Below are positions 41,810-53,422 of a stretch of DNA of 64,000 bases, piece by piece; the stretch's first letter is position 1; each line of letters opens with the position of its first letter. Under the pieces are notes generated by a model. It was not told the DNA's origin and made no database searches. It saw only the letters and a program-made list of their open reading frames with translations. Source of the DNA: Plasmodiophora brassicae (Eukaryota > Endomyxa: Phytomyxea > Phytomyxea > Plasmodiophorida); assembly GCA_036867785.1 (NCBI GenBank), contig CP145414.1, positions 1,302,001 through 1,366,000 on the forward strand. Reading direction: 5' to 3'. The translations under genes were made by a program, and so were the position numbers.

Positions 41810-43404
41810 ATGCACGGCAGGTCCACGTACCGGACGCTGATCCTGGCAGTTGCCCTCAGCGGCCTGCTCCAGGCGATCACGCTTCGTTCGCACGACGGCG
41901 GCGACGGCCACGTGGTCAGCACCCCGGCCGCCGTCGCCCACAGCGGACTGTTCGGCAACTTGATCGGTGACCGCGACGAGTGGTGCTGCGACGACGACGT
42001 GTTCACCCTGCCCGCCATGAACACGGGTGCCGATGTGCTGATGATTGCCGAGTTCGTCAACAACACCGACGCGCATGACGTACGTATTCCGCACCGTATG
42101 TCGTACCGCCCTGGGGGGGTCAGCACCTAACGGGGCAGACCCGGCTGCAGGTCGACACGGCCGCCCGGTGGGCTCGCGACCGCCTCCATGCCACCGACCC
42201 GCAGACGCGTGCCCGCCTGCTGGCCGCCGCCGACTACCTGGACATGCGCCTACTGATCGTCGCGATCGCGTCGTCGTCGTCGTCGTGCGGTTGGCGCGAC
42301 GACCTCCCTGCAATGCACCGCATGCTGTCCAGGCACCTCCTGCGGTTCGTCGCGGGCCTCGTACGGGTCGGGCACGTCCAGCGCACCGGTGCACAGGCGT
42401 CGATCGTCAAACAGACCCGCGGCCTCGTCGTCGGCGCCGGCAACGCCACGTTCGTGAACAGCGCCGTCTGGGATCGCGACCGGGGCCACAACCTGCTTCA
42501 CTGGGCCGCCAGCCAGGGCGAGGAGTCCATCGTCGAGCTGCTGGTAATCCACGCCCCCGGCATCGACGTCGTCGCTCGCGACGCCTTCAACAGGACAGCG
42601 TTGCACTTGGCGGCGTCGCAGGGCAACGCGGGCGTTGTCGAGCTGCTGCTGAAGGCGTCCGGCGTGGACGTTAACGCCCGCGATGCCACCTCCCTGCGTA
42701 CGCCGCTGCACCTGGCCGTACTCAACGGGCACACCGACGTCGTCGAGGTGTTCGTCGCGGCCGTCGGCATCGACGTCAACGGTCGCGACGCGTCCCAGAT
42801 GACGCCGCTTCGCCTGGCCGTCGATGCCGGACGCGCAGACGTCGTCGACGTGCTTGTCAGGGCCCCCGGGATCGACGTCAATGCAGTGGGGAAGGACCAG
42901 CAGACGGCGCTGCAGGTGGCCCAGCATCAGGGACGCGCCGATCTGGTCGCGTTGCTGCTGGCGGCCGCCCCGGGCGTCGACGTGAACCGCCGCACGACGG
43001 CGAATCAGGACACCGCCCTGCACCTGGCCGTCGCTGACGGGCGGGCCGACCTCGTCGCGTTGCTGCTGGCTGCGCCCGGCATCGACGTTAACGCTCGCGA
43101 CGGGCACCAGTACACGCCGCTGCACCTGGCCGTCCTGGCTGGCCGGGCCGACATGGTCGACATGCTGCTGGCCGCGCCCGCGATCGACGCCAACGCTGGC
43201 GACAGGGCGCAGAGGACGCCCCTGCACCTGGCCGTCTCCAGGGGACGCGCCCGCATCGTCGAGCGGCTCGTGGGCGTCCCCGGCGTCAACGTCACCGCGT
43301 CCGATGCAGACCATCGGACGCCCCTGCAGATGGCGGAAGCGTCCGGCCGGCTGGACATCGTCATCGGTCTGCTGGACAGCCGCGAAATGAAGAGGGTTGC
43401 ATGA
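41810..43404 (+). CDS. SKP1/POZ-like domain fused to nine ankyrin repeats
   Basis: Two exons (41810-42079, 42139-43404) give 511 residues. After a hydrophobic N-terminal segment (TLILAVALSGLLQA) comes ITLRSHDGGDGHVVSTPAAV, resembling the first strands of SKP1 (L-x-S-S-D-G-x-x-F). It is followed by DDVFTLPAMN and, after the intron, DPQTRARLLAAADYLDMR, matching the SKP1/BTB helix L-x-x-AA-x-YLD. Then nine ankyrin repeats with TPLHLAV-type cores and APGIDVNARD-type turns run to the end. SKP1-like domains recruit cullin-RING ligases, so an adaptor presenting ankyrin-bound substrates is a reasonable inference. The hydrophobic start is odd for a cytosolic adaptor; it may be a signal anchor, or the true start may lie at a spliced upstream exon. 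Confidence 0.65.
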
Positions 43405-43481
43405 CGATGGGACGGTCAGCAGCAGCAGCAGCAGCAGTACCGGGCGCAACCGCGGCCCAGTGACGACAAGGTCGTCGAGCG

Positions 43482-46400
43482 ATGACGATTAGCTCGTGCG
43501 CCGAGAACGAGATCTCGCTGGAGACCGTGCGGCACCTGCGACGATGGCTGGCGTTCGCCCGGGCCCACGACCTGCTGCCGACAACAGCGGCGACGTTCCC
43601 GCAGGAGGACACGCCGACCGCCGTCCTCTGCCTGCGCATCGACCGCCTCGAGGGCGTCGTCGTCCCCAGGGTCGTCCACGAACGGTTCGGGTCCGCCTGT
43701 CGCCTTCAGCTCTGCGTCCGCGTGTCGCTGTTCCACGAGGGCACGCTGAGGTTCTTCGGGCGCACCGTCACGACGCCGCCCGTCCCGATCGAGACGACCG
43801 GCGGCGACGTCACCCTGAGCGCCCCGATCTACTTTCGGACGCGCGTCTGCGATGCCACCGCTCTGGCCGTCGCCGAACCCGTCGTCCTCGTCATGGACGA
43901 CGTCGACGGCGTCGTCAAGGAGCGCGTCGCCATCGGATGGGCCACCATGAACGTCTTCTCCCGAACCGCGGCGTCGATGCCGACGATCGCATCCAAACCG
44001 TCCAAGTCGTCGTCGTTCACGAGACCGCTCTTCCAGGTACGTTTGTGAGGGCGACGGCGACGTCGACGTTTGCTGAATCGGGGTGCCACAGGGGACCGCC
44101 CGTGCTCTGCTGGCCGTCGAGCCGGGCAGCGACTGGAAGTCGCTGATGAAGCCGTCGGGGACGACCCGCCTGACGTACGACCTGCTGGACGCGTCGGCGC
44201 TGTCGGAGGCGCTGTCGACGCTGATCCGGGAGAACGAGCTGATCACGACGGATTCGATCATCGCGGGCCTGCCGCAGCGGGGCGTCGCGCTGGCCCTGAC
44301 GCCGCCGCCCCGGTCGGTCCTGGAGGTCGGCGAGCCGCGCGTCGCCGTCCCCAGGGACGTCGAGGCGCGCCTCGTCCGCAAGCTGGACGATCTGCTCGGG
44401 CGCCAGGGCGGCGACATTGTCCAGAGGCGCCTCCACATCGGCGTGCACAACGGCCGGTGCTTCGTCGGCGCCCCCGTCGTGCTGCCCCTGGAGCGCACCG
44501 ACGACCACGACGCGTTCCACCTCGTGTTCGACGGGACGGTCACGATCAAGGTTTCGCTCCGGGCGTTGTTCCGTCCATCGGTGGGGACCTGCCTGACGTG
44601 CGACGTTAGGTGGACGCCCAGCTGGACGACCCGCTGGTCGTGCTCGTGATCGAGATGCAGGTCGACGTCGAATGGGTGCTGGACAAGGCCACCGACGGGC
44701 CACGATCGGCTGCGCCGGAACGGGCGACATTGTGCCTCGGGTGGACCGCCCGACCGTTGTACTGCCCCGAGATGCCATGCGATTCCACACGCATCGCCAT
44801 GACGTTGCTGTCGTCGCCGGGACGGTCGCCTCTGCTCGCCATGACCGTCGACGTCGACGAGGACTCGCCGATCTGTGTCGACGTTCGCGTGACGGATCCG
44901 GGGCGGGTCCACGAGCGCCTGCCGACGATTCGCACCGTCACCGACAGGACCGCGTCGCGTTTGCTGATGCCGCTCGTGGGGCGCGATCAGCGCTTCCAGG
45001 ACGTCGACGATGATGACGATGGCAACCCGAGGAAGTCGATGGCGCCCCCGCAGCCAAGGCAGGCGTCCATGAGCCCGGCGCGGCAACCGCCCCGACACGA
45101 TCCCACGCCGCTCCAGGTGGCCGCCAGTGCACCTACCGCGGTCACGATCGAAGGTGACCCGCCCGACCTGCCCGTCGTTCCAGATACGTCGTGCCCAACG
45201 CGCGTTCCCACAGGGCCAATGGCCAGCTACAACGTCGACCTGGCGCTGGAGCGAACGGACCCGCAGAGGGCGGCCCGGTTCCAGGTCTGGTCGAATCAGA
45301 GACCTCCCTGCCGACGTCCGGACGGTGGCTGATGAAGCGATGCACTGTGCAGGTCTGCATCGAGTGGTTCGAAGGCGTCGGCGTCGTTCCTGTCCGGGCG
45401 ATCGTGGTCGCGTTCCACGTGTTCGGGGACCAGTCGTTCCGGTCGGGCGTCCTGACGTTGGATTCGGGTGCGTCCTGCTCTGCTGCTGGACGTCCCTGTC
45501 GCTGACGGTGGGCGACATCGCGGTCCAGATGGCGACACGGTCCTGAAACGGCAACCGTTCCGGGCGGCGCTGAACCTGGCGCATTCGATCGCGATCGACC
45601 CGGACGACCACGACCGGTTCGTGATGCACTTGGCCGACAGGACGACCGTGATCGAGGTCTGGGACGCGGATGCCCACCTGCTGATCGGGTCCGCCCGCCT
45701 CCCGCTCCGGTCGACGCTGCGTCAGCGCCAGCCTTCCATCGAGCTTCGTGCGACGCTCCCGGTGGAGAACGAGAACGACGACGACGACGGCAACAAGGTT
45801 CGCGGGCGAATCGGCGTCACCGTCCGCCACTTTGGCATCTCGTCCGACCCGGATCCCACGTACCTCCAGTCGCACATCGTCAGCGCCCACCCGGCTCGTG
45901 GCGGGGCCCTACCCGACCCAGCGGATTGCACAGGTCGGTCCACACTGAGCCCGCCCGCCCATTGTGTGTTCACCACGACGCGAACGACTGCCCGCAGGTG
46001 TCGTCGTGCTGACGGCCAGCATCAACGCGGCCAGGTCGGTGCGCCCCCGGCGCCTCGTGGAGAAGCACGCCGTCCTGGCCGATCGCCTGGCGGGATTGGG
46101 ATGGGAGCCCAGGCACGCGCCGCACACCAAGGTTCGGGCGCGTGTGTGTCTGCTCACGCACCGCCCCCCGCCCTAGCATCAGGCGGCGCTAACGCACCGA
46201 TAGATTGCCGACGCGTTGGCCGACCATCACGCCCGTCGCGTCGACCAGCGCGACAAGCTGCGCCACCTGAAGCCGATCGTATGCGTCGTCGAGCGCCGAT
46301 GACGAACGTTTCGCCCGCGGTTTGACCGTTGGGCGGTGGGCAGGTGCGGCCCGGGGCCCTGTCGGCGAGCGCGCTGGCGAAGAAGGAGCAGGGGCTGGCC

Positions 46401-48574
46401 GTCCTGGACGGGTTCCGCGAGCAGGTCAAGCTGGACGGCGTCCGGCGCCTGATGCACCACCAGACGCGCCAGGTGCGCTCGCGCCTCGGCGAGCCGGTCG
46501 TGTTCCGCGCCCAGTTCACGAACCCGTACCAGCAGACGTGCGCGTTCCGCCTGCGAATCGCCAACGTCGGGGCAACGGTGCTCGGGGGCGCCATGCGGCA
46601 CCAGGAATGGCTGACGGGGACGTTGCACAGGACGCGACCGAAGGCGATAACGGTGGCCTGCGAGTGGTTCGCGACCCGGGCGCCGTTCGGTACTGCCGGC
46701 GCGCGTTCCTGGCGGACGCCGACGTCGTCGCCAGGCCCTCTGCCGTCGACTTTGACCAGATCAGCAGGGACGCCAACGACGCCAGCAGAGAGTAAGCAGG
46801 CGACCGGCCGGGCATGGTGTCGATCGATCCCCCGGCTGAGCAGCGCGATGCGATCAGTGCCGTGTTCGAGTTGAGCCCGGCGGAATCGACGATCATCTGG
46901 TTCTGCTGGCAGTCGTTCCACAGCGGGTGCCGCCCGACGCCGACCCCCGACAGGCACAACGAGGCGCCGGCGCCCGACGAGGACGATGTCGGATCGGGCA
47001 AATCGCTCTCGCGCCTCATGTGCGAGCGTCTGACGCCGATTGTCGTACAGAACGCACGGCCTCGAATGGCGAAACGAAGCGGGCCGGTTGCCGCAGACGT
47101 CAGCATCGAAACGCACACGACCCATAACCACATCACGTCGCTGAAGCTGTTGGCGGCGGCGGTCCCGTTCACGGTACGTGCACCACCAGTGATGAACAGG
47201 GCATTGGGGAGGCCGACACGTTGCCTGGCCAGGTGGACGAGACGTTCCGGTTCCATCACTTCAACAATGAGATCCTGAAGGGCACCCTGTCGCTCGCCAG
47301 GGCGTCCAAACTGTCTTCCGATCACCTGCTGGGCAGAACGGTGACGTCCGAGACGAAGTTCCCAGATCGGGCACCGTCGGCGATCGCCAAGGTGCGCCAT
47401 CGTGGGCTTGTGCCACGTGATTCGCGTTAATGGTATACATGTGTGTGTAGGTGCGATGCACGAACGATCGGGTGGCGTTCGAGTTCGTCAGCGAGGAAGG
47501 CGGCCCGGGACGCTTGGCGTTCCGGTACCCGTGCGGCGAGTTCCCCGATGTCGCCGAGTTCTACCTTCTCCTGTACACCCAGTCGCGTGTCGGGCGGGCC
47601 TGCCAGCGCGGCGCCTGATACACACACACGACCTGCATAGGTACGAGGACGAGTACTGCCTGCACCTGCGATGCATCTGGCGCGTCCTGATCTACAGCCG
47701 GGCGCGGGTCGATGTGAACGCCACCGTGGGCTCGTCGCAGGTCGCCCAGGCGTGCCTGCCGCCTCTCAAGTTCATGTACGGATCCGCGACCCTGGCGTGC
47801 GATCCCGCCGGCTGATGGCCTGATCGTCAGGAACTCGCCGTACTCGGTCATCGGGTACTCGTCGAACGCATCGCTGCTCTGCCTGGCAAACGGCGCCAAG
47901 CCGTTCGAGCTCGTCGCAAACGCGTTCAATCAGGCTCGTTCGCGTCACGAAGCAGCGGTGCGTTGCTGATCGTGCGCGTGTGATGATGATGATTGCAGAT
48001 TGGCCTTGTCGTGCGACCCGGTACGTCGCATGCCGACGGTGAACGCGTCGTCGTGAACCTCATCGACACGAACACGAACGCGGTGCTGTACGGCTGGCTG
48101 GTCGACGTGCACGTCACGTTCCCGAGCGTGTCCGCCACGTTCGACGTCAGCCTGCCCATCGGTCGGCCATGTGCCGCTCCACGCCGAACCCGGGTCCCCC
48201 CTCTCTGAACGGCGCCGCAGGGAAATCGGTGAAGAAGAAGATCCGGTACCGGAACGGGTACAACGAGCCGAGGACGTTCAAGTTCGAGAGCAGCAACCCG
48301 ACGCGCCTGCAGGTCCTCACCGAGACGGTGCGTATCGCCGCCCACGAAGAGGTCAGTTCGGGGGGTGCTTCGTTTGGGCTAAGGGCGACGCCGCGTGACA
48401 ACCGGTTCGCACACACAGGGCGTGTTCCTGTTGCAGTTCCCGGCGACGAACACGACGCGCCACGACACCGCCTACGTGTTCATCAACGACGCCAACGACC
48501 AGAACGAGGAGTGCCTGGCCTTCAACCTGAGCGCGGGGTCGACGGCGCCGGCAGCACCCGATTCAGTACATTAA
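43482..48574 (+). CDS. NPHP4: Nephrocystin-4, ciliary transition-zone protein
   Basis: A large multi-exon gene of roughly 1,400 codons. Exon 1 (43482-44037) shows the N-terminal region: LCVRVSLFHEGTLRFFGRTV and LSAPIYFRTR, matching the V-S-F-F-D...FFGRTW and NEPLYFHT blocks. After the first intron comes FQGTARALLAVEP, then RRLHIGVHNGRCFVG (family RVGVHNGLGF), DPLVVLVIEMQVDVEWV, VWDADAHLLIGSARLPL with LRQRQPSIEL, PVVFRAQFTNPYQQTCAFRL, VDETFRFHHFN, KKKIRYRNGYNEPRTFKFES and the closing VFINDANDQNEECLAFNLS. All are in NPHP4 order. NPHP4 sits with NPHP1 and RPGRIP1L at the transition zone and gates entry to the cilium. Two introns were set exactly (44038-44091 and 44552-44609); the others are approximate. 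Confidence 0.9.
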
Positions 48575-48609
48575 CACGTGTTCGTTCATGACGCGGGCGC
48601 GCGCGCGTA

Positions 48610-48996
48610 TCACTCTGCAACACCGCCCCACATCAGCAACGCCCCCGACGCGGACACACGTCCAGGGGGCGCCCTACCGACGGCGTCGTCCTTGGCGGCG
48701 CCATCGTGATTCGGCAGGAAGGCGGCGTCGGTGTCGACCAAGACGGTGAACGGGTAGTCGGGGTCGTTTCGGCAGCGCTTGGGCAGGGCGTCGTGAGGCA
48801 GCGGGCGCCCGTGCATGCTGACCCGCAGGAACGACGCGTCGACGTCGGCCAACAGCCTGGTCCCGTCCCTGATCCGCTTCGTCATCGCGTCGACCGTGCT
48901 GTCGTCCGGGATCGTCACCGAGCAGATGGACGTGCCGGGCAGGCGCCCGGCCCGGTTCACGAGCTCGTACCACACCGTGATCGTCTCTGCCCGCAC
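48610..48996 (-). CDS. Small protein with ubiquitin-like fold resembling Crinkler N-termini
   Basis: 128 residues from the ATG at 48996. ETITVWYELVNRAGRLPG, then ICSVTIPDDSTVDAMTKRI and FLRVSMHGRPLPHD, have the beta-beta-helix spacing of a ubiquitin-like domain. The ITVWYELV...I-x-DD-x-T-V-D-x-x-x-x-x-I pattern recalls the N-terminal region of Crinkler (CRN)-type proteins found in oomycetes, chytrids and other protists. No C-terminal effector domain is visible, so this is either a stand-alone Ubl or an unrelated small protein. It overlaps no other gene and converges with NPHP4, 35 bases away. Confidence 0.45.
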   Translation of the reverse strand: MRAETITVWYELVNRAGRLPGTSICSVTIPDDSTVDAMTKRIRDGTRLLADVDASFLRVSMHGRPLPHDALPKRCRNDPDYPFTVLVDTDAAFLPNHDGAAKDDAVGRAPPGRVSASGALLMWGGVAE

Positions 48997-49199
48997 GAGT
49001 CACTCGAGGGTAACGCGACAGACGGCGCCCTGTGGCCGACCGGGCGGTAATGCAGCAGACAGCGGGCGAACGCCGCCGCTGACGACGGCGGGCGCCGCTG
49101 CGAACCCGAAGCGATGCATCGGCGACGCACCGAGTGCACCAAAGTTAGTGGTCGCGGCGTCGGCGTCGCTGACGGTTTATGTACACACGGGTGGCAGGG

Positions 49200-50320
49200 T
49201 CACAGCAGCTGCGCCTGGTCCGACTCGAGGAGGACCTGGAACGAGCGGTACCTGTCGGGACGCCCGCACAGAAACGGTCAGTGGTGCCCGCCGTCGTGAC
49301 GAGGCGCGCAGACGAGGCCGACCTGCCTAGGATGACGTCGTTCGGGTTGAGATCGACCTGGTCCTCGTTGCGATTGTCGATCGTGAACGTCCCCACCGGC
49401 CTCGTGATTCGCAGGAACACGTGCGCATCGAGGTTGGGTTCGGGCACTGCACCACCACAGGAGAGGGCGCCCCGTCAGCGAACGGGCGAGCACGACAATC
49501 GTTGATTGGTACGCACCCATGTCTTTGTAGGACTCGTCGTCGGTGTCCACGAGGCGGCTGAGCCAGTCGGGCAGCGAAAGCAGGAACGAGTCGTTGAAGT
49601 GCTTCCCCACCAGGTCGACGTATCTACGTTGGGGGTTTAGTCGTCGCGAGCGGCCCTGACCGACGCCGTCCCCTCGGGGTACCTGTGGGCGTACTCCATT
49701 TCGGGCTGCGACAACCGGCTGACGTAGTCGTTGCTGAGCAGGATCTGAATCGCAAACCGTTCGATCTGCACGACACGCTCAGCCACGGTCGACGCCCGCC
49801 CGCCCCCGAGGGCCGCATCCGCTGATTTGCCTTCTGTAGCCGGGTCCTGAGGTAGGCGGCCAGCATGAAGCGTATCCTGTCCACCTGCAGCTGGACCGGA
49901 CGCGTGTCAGGCCTGAGACGATGCGATGGCGTCCATCACTGGCCCCACCTGGCGGATCTGGTTGGATATCGGGGCGGGGCCCTTGGCGTTCTCCTGTGCG
50001 GCGTCCAGCTCCTCCTGCTACGGTCTCTGTCAGCACACGCGGCACACGTGCCATGCGACGGCGCGTCGCCGCCCCACCAGGTCATCGATGCGGGCCTTGA
50101 GCTTGTCGACGATGCACCCCTGGAAGTGCAGGATCTCCGGCGCGCACCGCTCGTTGATCCAGGCCATCCGCAGGCCGTCGCACGCCATGCGCACGTCGTC
50201 GTCATCGGCGTCGTCGCGGTCGTCGTCGGCACCGCCGCCACCACCGACGGCGTCGGCCAGCAGGGCGGCGTAGTCGATCAGGTCGGAGGAGACGGCGAGA
50301 TCATCGGCGGCGTCGCCCAT
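49200..50320 (-). CDS. GINS4: GINS complex subunit SLD5
   Basis: A multi-exon gene starting at 50320. An acidic N-terminus (DDDRDDADDDDVRM) leads to RMAWINERCAPEILHFQG, the SLD5 hallmark (A-W-x-N-E-x-x-APE-L-L). Further exons give MDRIRFMLAAYLRTRLQK, IERFAIQILLSNDYVSRLSQ, PEPNLDAHVFLRITRPVG (human PKPDLDSYVFLRV) and the closing YRSFQVLLESDQAQLL with its stop at 49200. SLD5 joins PSF1-3 in GINS, which with CDC45 and MCM2-7 forms the replicative CMG helicase. The exact junctions in 49330-49900 were not all fixed. Confidence 0.88.
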
Positions 50321-50464
50321 CGCCGCGCGTTGTATTCGAGCGGGCCCGGTCGGCAACTCCGCGCGCGATCGCCGCTCGCCGCCTGTCGCTGCCCTAACGA
50401 CAACGTCGACGATCCGGCAACGACCGGGTGATATAGCAGGGAACGGCAGGTGTGTAATGACCGC

Positions 50465-50490
50465 GCTGGGGGGAGGGGAGGGGGGACTGA
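50465..50490 (+). repeat. G-tract cluster (possible G-quadruplex)
   Basis: The plus strand reads three closely spaced G runs (GGGGGG A GGGG A GGGGGG) just downstream of the PSMD6 stop, in the 3' gap between PSMD6 and GINS4. On the mRNA strand of both minus genes this is C-rich. Confidence 0.5.
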
Positions 50491-50491
50491 C

Positions 50492-52149
50492 TCAGTAGGT
50501 GATGACGCGCGACAGCTTCTGGATCCGGTTCAGCAGGTGGTCGCCGTGCTTGAGGACGGACTGGTACTGCGCGTTCTTGGCGTCGGGGCGCGACGTCTCG
50601 ATGATGCCCTCGACCTTGTCGATCTTGCAGTTGACGCGGCCGACGGCGATGTAATTGGACAGCGTGCGGTCCAGCAGTTCGGTCGACACGTTGAACGACT
50701 TCGCCATCGACGCGAGCTACAACAGTGCACGTGAATCAGAGGAGGTCGCCGCCCCCCGCCAGGTCTCCCCATGTCGCCCGCCGCAACGATACGTACCGTG
50801 ATCGATTTGTACGATTGCAGGAACTGCTTGTACGCGACGACGCGCAGCTCGCGAAGCACGTAGGACGTGTGGCAATGGACGAACGGATCGCGATCCACCA
50901 TGTCCAGGACGGAGAGCAGCGATGCGAAAAACGAGCGGTACTCGCACTGTGGAACACAACGTTCACGTACGACGTTGCAACGCCGGCAGGGGCGTGATAA
51001 ACCTTGGACAACGAGGTCAACAGCTGGTACAGTTGGTCAATGTCGCGGATGACGGCCAGGACGTCGGGCGCATTGACAAGCTTTTCCCGAATCAGATTAC
51101 GAGGCTGTGCTGACACATGAGCACCCCCCGGGAGGTGTCAGACAACGGACAAGGTCCCTGACCTGCGTGACGGTCGTGCACAGCACCGTGTAGAGCACAA
51201 ACCTTCGGTAGGAGAACAGTTCATAGCAGGTGAACGTAGACACCGAATCGAGAAGCAGAGGCGCGGCTTCAGCGAACTCGCGCGTCAACAGGTGGAAGGC
51301 GGCGGTGTAGACCTTCAGGCGGTTGCGCCGCTCCCAGTCACCGCCCTTCTCCACCATCGCCGTCGTCTGTTCAATCAGGGACCGGACCGCCGAGAAGTCG
51401 TTCCAGAACAGAGCCAGGCGGATCTGGTCGAACATTAGATCAATCTTCTGGCCGCTCCCCACCTACAGGTACCCCGGTGAGACCACGCCCGCAATCGCAA
51501 ACGGTCGGTGCATCATACCGTCTTCCCCATGGCATCCTTATATGTCTCCTCGGCCTTCGCTTTGTCGCCGATTCGCGCAAAGAACTCAGCCTTGCTCTAA
51601 ACGGCGAAAGCACGTCGTACCAGTTAGTTGTAGGCACAGACATCAACATGACCACACAGGGGGAGGCAACCTGCACAGCATCGCGAACTTCGCTCTCGCC
51701 GAGATTCTCAACTGCGTCGGTCAGCTTCGCATCAAGCGCGGCGAGTTCCTGCGACAAGGCACGATCAGATGGCCGGCCTAGACCGCGATGCAGGCGCCGA
51801 TCGCACCTCGGCATTATCCTTGTCGAGCTTGGCCTGCAGGTCAGCGGGCACCTTCGCATCCGGGTGCTGCGCCTGGAACACTTTGAGGAATGGGCCCATC
51901 TCTGTGTACTGGGGCGTTAGATACACCGGCCACCGGCAGACCCGAAACGCAGCATCACAGACTCCTCTCAGCGATCGCCTCGACAACGTACTGGAGCAGC
52001 TCGGCCCGTTTGCCCCGCGATATGACCTTCTCGTTGAGCGTCAAGCGCGTGCGGACCTCCCACAGGTGCATCATCTCGTCCTGCTTCTCGCCTTCCTTGA
52101 CATCGGCGCCGCTCTTCTCCCAGCTGAACATGGCGATGGTCGGCGCCAT
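50492..52149 (-). CDS. PSMD6: 26S proteasome lid subunit RPN7
   Basis: A multi-exon gene. The N-terminal helices ([47 protein letters not shown]) lead to [20 protein letters not shown] with [10 protein letters not shown], exactly the RPN7 junction (human K-NLGESEIRDA). Next come [57 protein letters not shown] and a PCI domain ([21 protein letters not shown]). The ending [20 protein letters not shown] with [12 protein letters not shown] is characteristic of PSMD6. RPN7 helps build the 19S lid that carries the RPN11 deubiquitinase. Several short introns were not placed to the base. Confidence 0.93.
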
Positions 52150-52338
52150 CTCGCGTCGCCTGTCGAAAAATGACGCCCGGACCGACAGGGGACATTTTTG
52201 CGACGGACGAAGGCGGCCTGAAGGGCGGACATGGCACGACGAGTACCTACTACGACCACACACGTACACAGTGTGCGTCCAGGGGAGCGGCTCCAGGACC
52301 AGCTGGGCCGGTCCAATGCCTGGGGCGGTACTAGGGAC

Positions 52339-53248
52339 TTACACGCAACCGATTGTATTGTGTCGATACAGGTTGTGCTGGGCGATGTAAGCAGCGACGA
52401 GGTCCGGCACGAGGTACTTGATGGAGCGTCGGTCAGCGATCAGTTTGCGGACGATCGTGGAGCTGATGTCGTTGACGACGGGGCGCGCAACAGGGAAAAT
52501 GTTGTCGCGCGCTGGTTTCAGCAACGGGTTCGCGTCGACGATGGCCTCGATGCTGCACCCGGTGCGTTCCATGACGGCGACTCCGAACTCGGACACGATC
52601 CTCTGGACCTGACGCGGCGATGTCAAGCTGTGCGCCGAGAAACCGACGGGGGACGGTCGGGCAGCGAACCTGATCCGGGGGCCATACGTCCGCGTCCGAG
52701 AATTTGTCGAGCAGGTCGGCGCCGCACACCAGCAGGACGCGAGCCGGACGGCCAACAGCTTCCAAATACGTCTTGTGAGCCGAGAGCACGTCAACAGTCC
52801 GCGTCCATGCCGTTTGGCGCCCCTCCCAGCCGCTCACCGTGACCCAGGACGAATCCTCAACTACGTGTTCGCCCCCCAATGAGCGGAGCAGGAAGCACCA
52901 GGAGCAGGGGACCGTCACCTGCCAGCTGCAGCATCGCGAGGCGATGCTGGAACGGCACGAGCCCGACCTTCTGGTAGTGGTCGTGCACCGGTGACATGAC
53001 CCCGCCGACGACATGGAATCGATCCCGCAGCGCATCGCGCGCGTCCTCTATAAGCGCACGTGGGCACGCGGGACGCCCCCGCTGACATTGCCGCCGCGCG
53101 TACCGAACAGACGCAAGTGGAAGTTGGTGACCGGCGAAAACGACCCGCACGCGACCAGGACGCAGGCCGGCATCGACGACGACGACGACGACGGCACGGC
53201 GAACTTGGACACGTCGACATCGTCGCCCGTCACCGCACCCGTCGCCAT
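52339..53248 (-). CDS. NMNAT: Nicotinamide mononucleotide adenylyltransferase
   Basis: A multi-exon gene. [20 protein letters not shown] holds the nucleotidyltransferase GSF-x-P-x-T-x-x-H motif; then come [20 protein letters not shown] with [43 protein letters not shown] (GADLL), and near the end [20 protein letters not shown] with [16 protein letters not shown] (family: ISST-x-x-R...Y-x-VP-x-x-V). The enzyme joins NMN or NaMN to ATP to make NAD. The start is uncertain: 53248 precedes a Ser run (SSSSSS) before the fold, and 53308 is also possible. The exon coding for the middle of the protein is short, so a mitochondrial or cytosolic form cannot be told apart. Confidence 0.92.
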
Positions 53249-53422
53249 CCGCCTTGCGGACTGTGCCGACGGGCGGCCACGTACCCGCCGACGCAACACC
53301 GCAGCCATGTCTGGTCGACCATCATCGTCGCCGGGCACCCTGTCGCTGCCTGCGCCCAATAATACATTCGAACACGACACACGCGACAAGATCGCTCTAG
53401 CTCTATTTGTGCGACGGCGACG

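Noticed and set aside
42250-43449. A 399-codon minus-strand frame with repeated VDVDAG-like text opposite the ankyrin array
   Set aside because: The apparent repeat is the antisense reading of the ankyrin repeats.
43416-45890. An 824-codon open frame on the minus strand opposite NPHP4
   Set aside because: It is Arg/Asp/Gly-rich and lacks any domain, while the plus strand carries conserved NPHP4 blocks. It is a by-product of GC-rich third positions.
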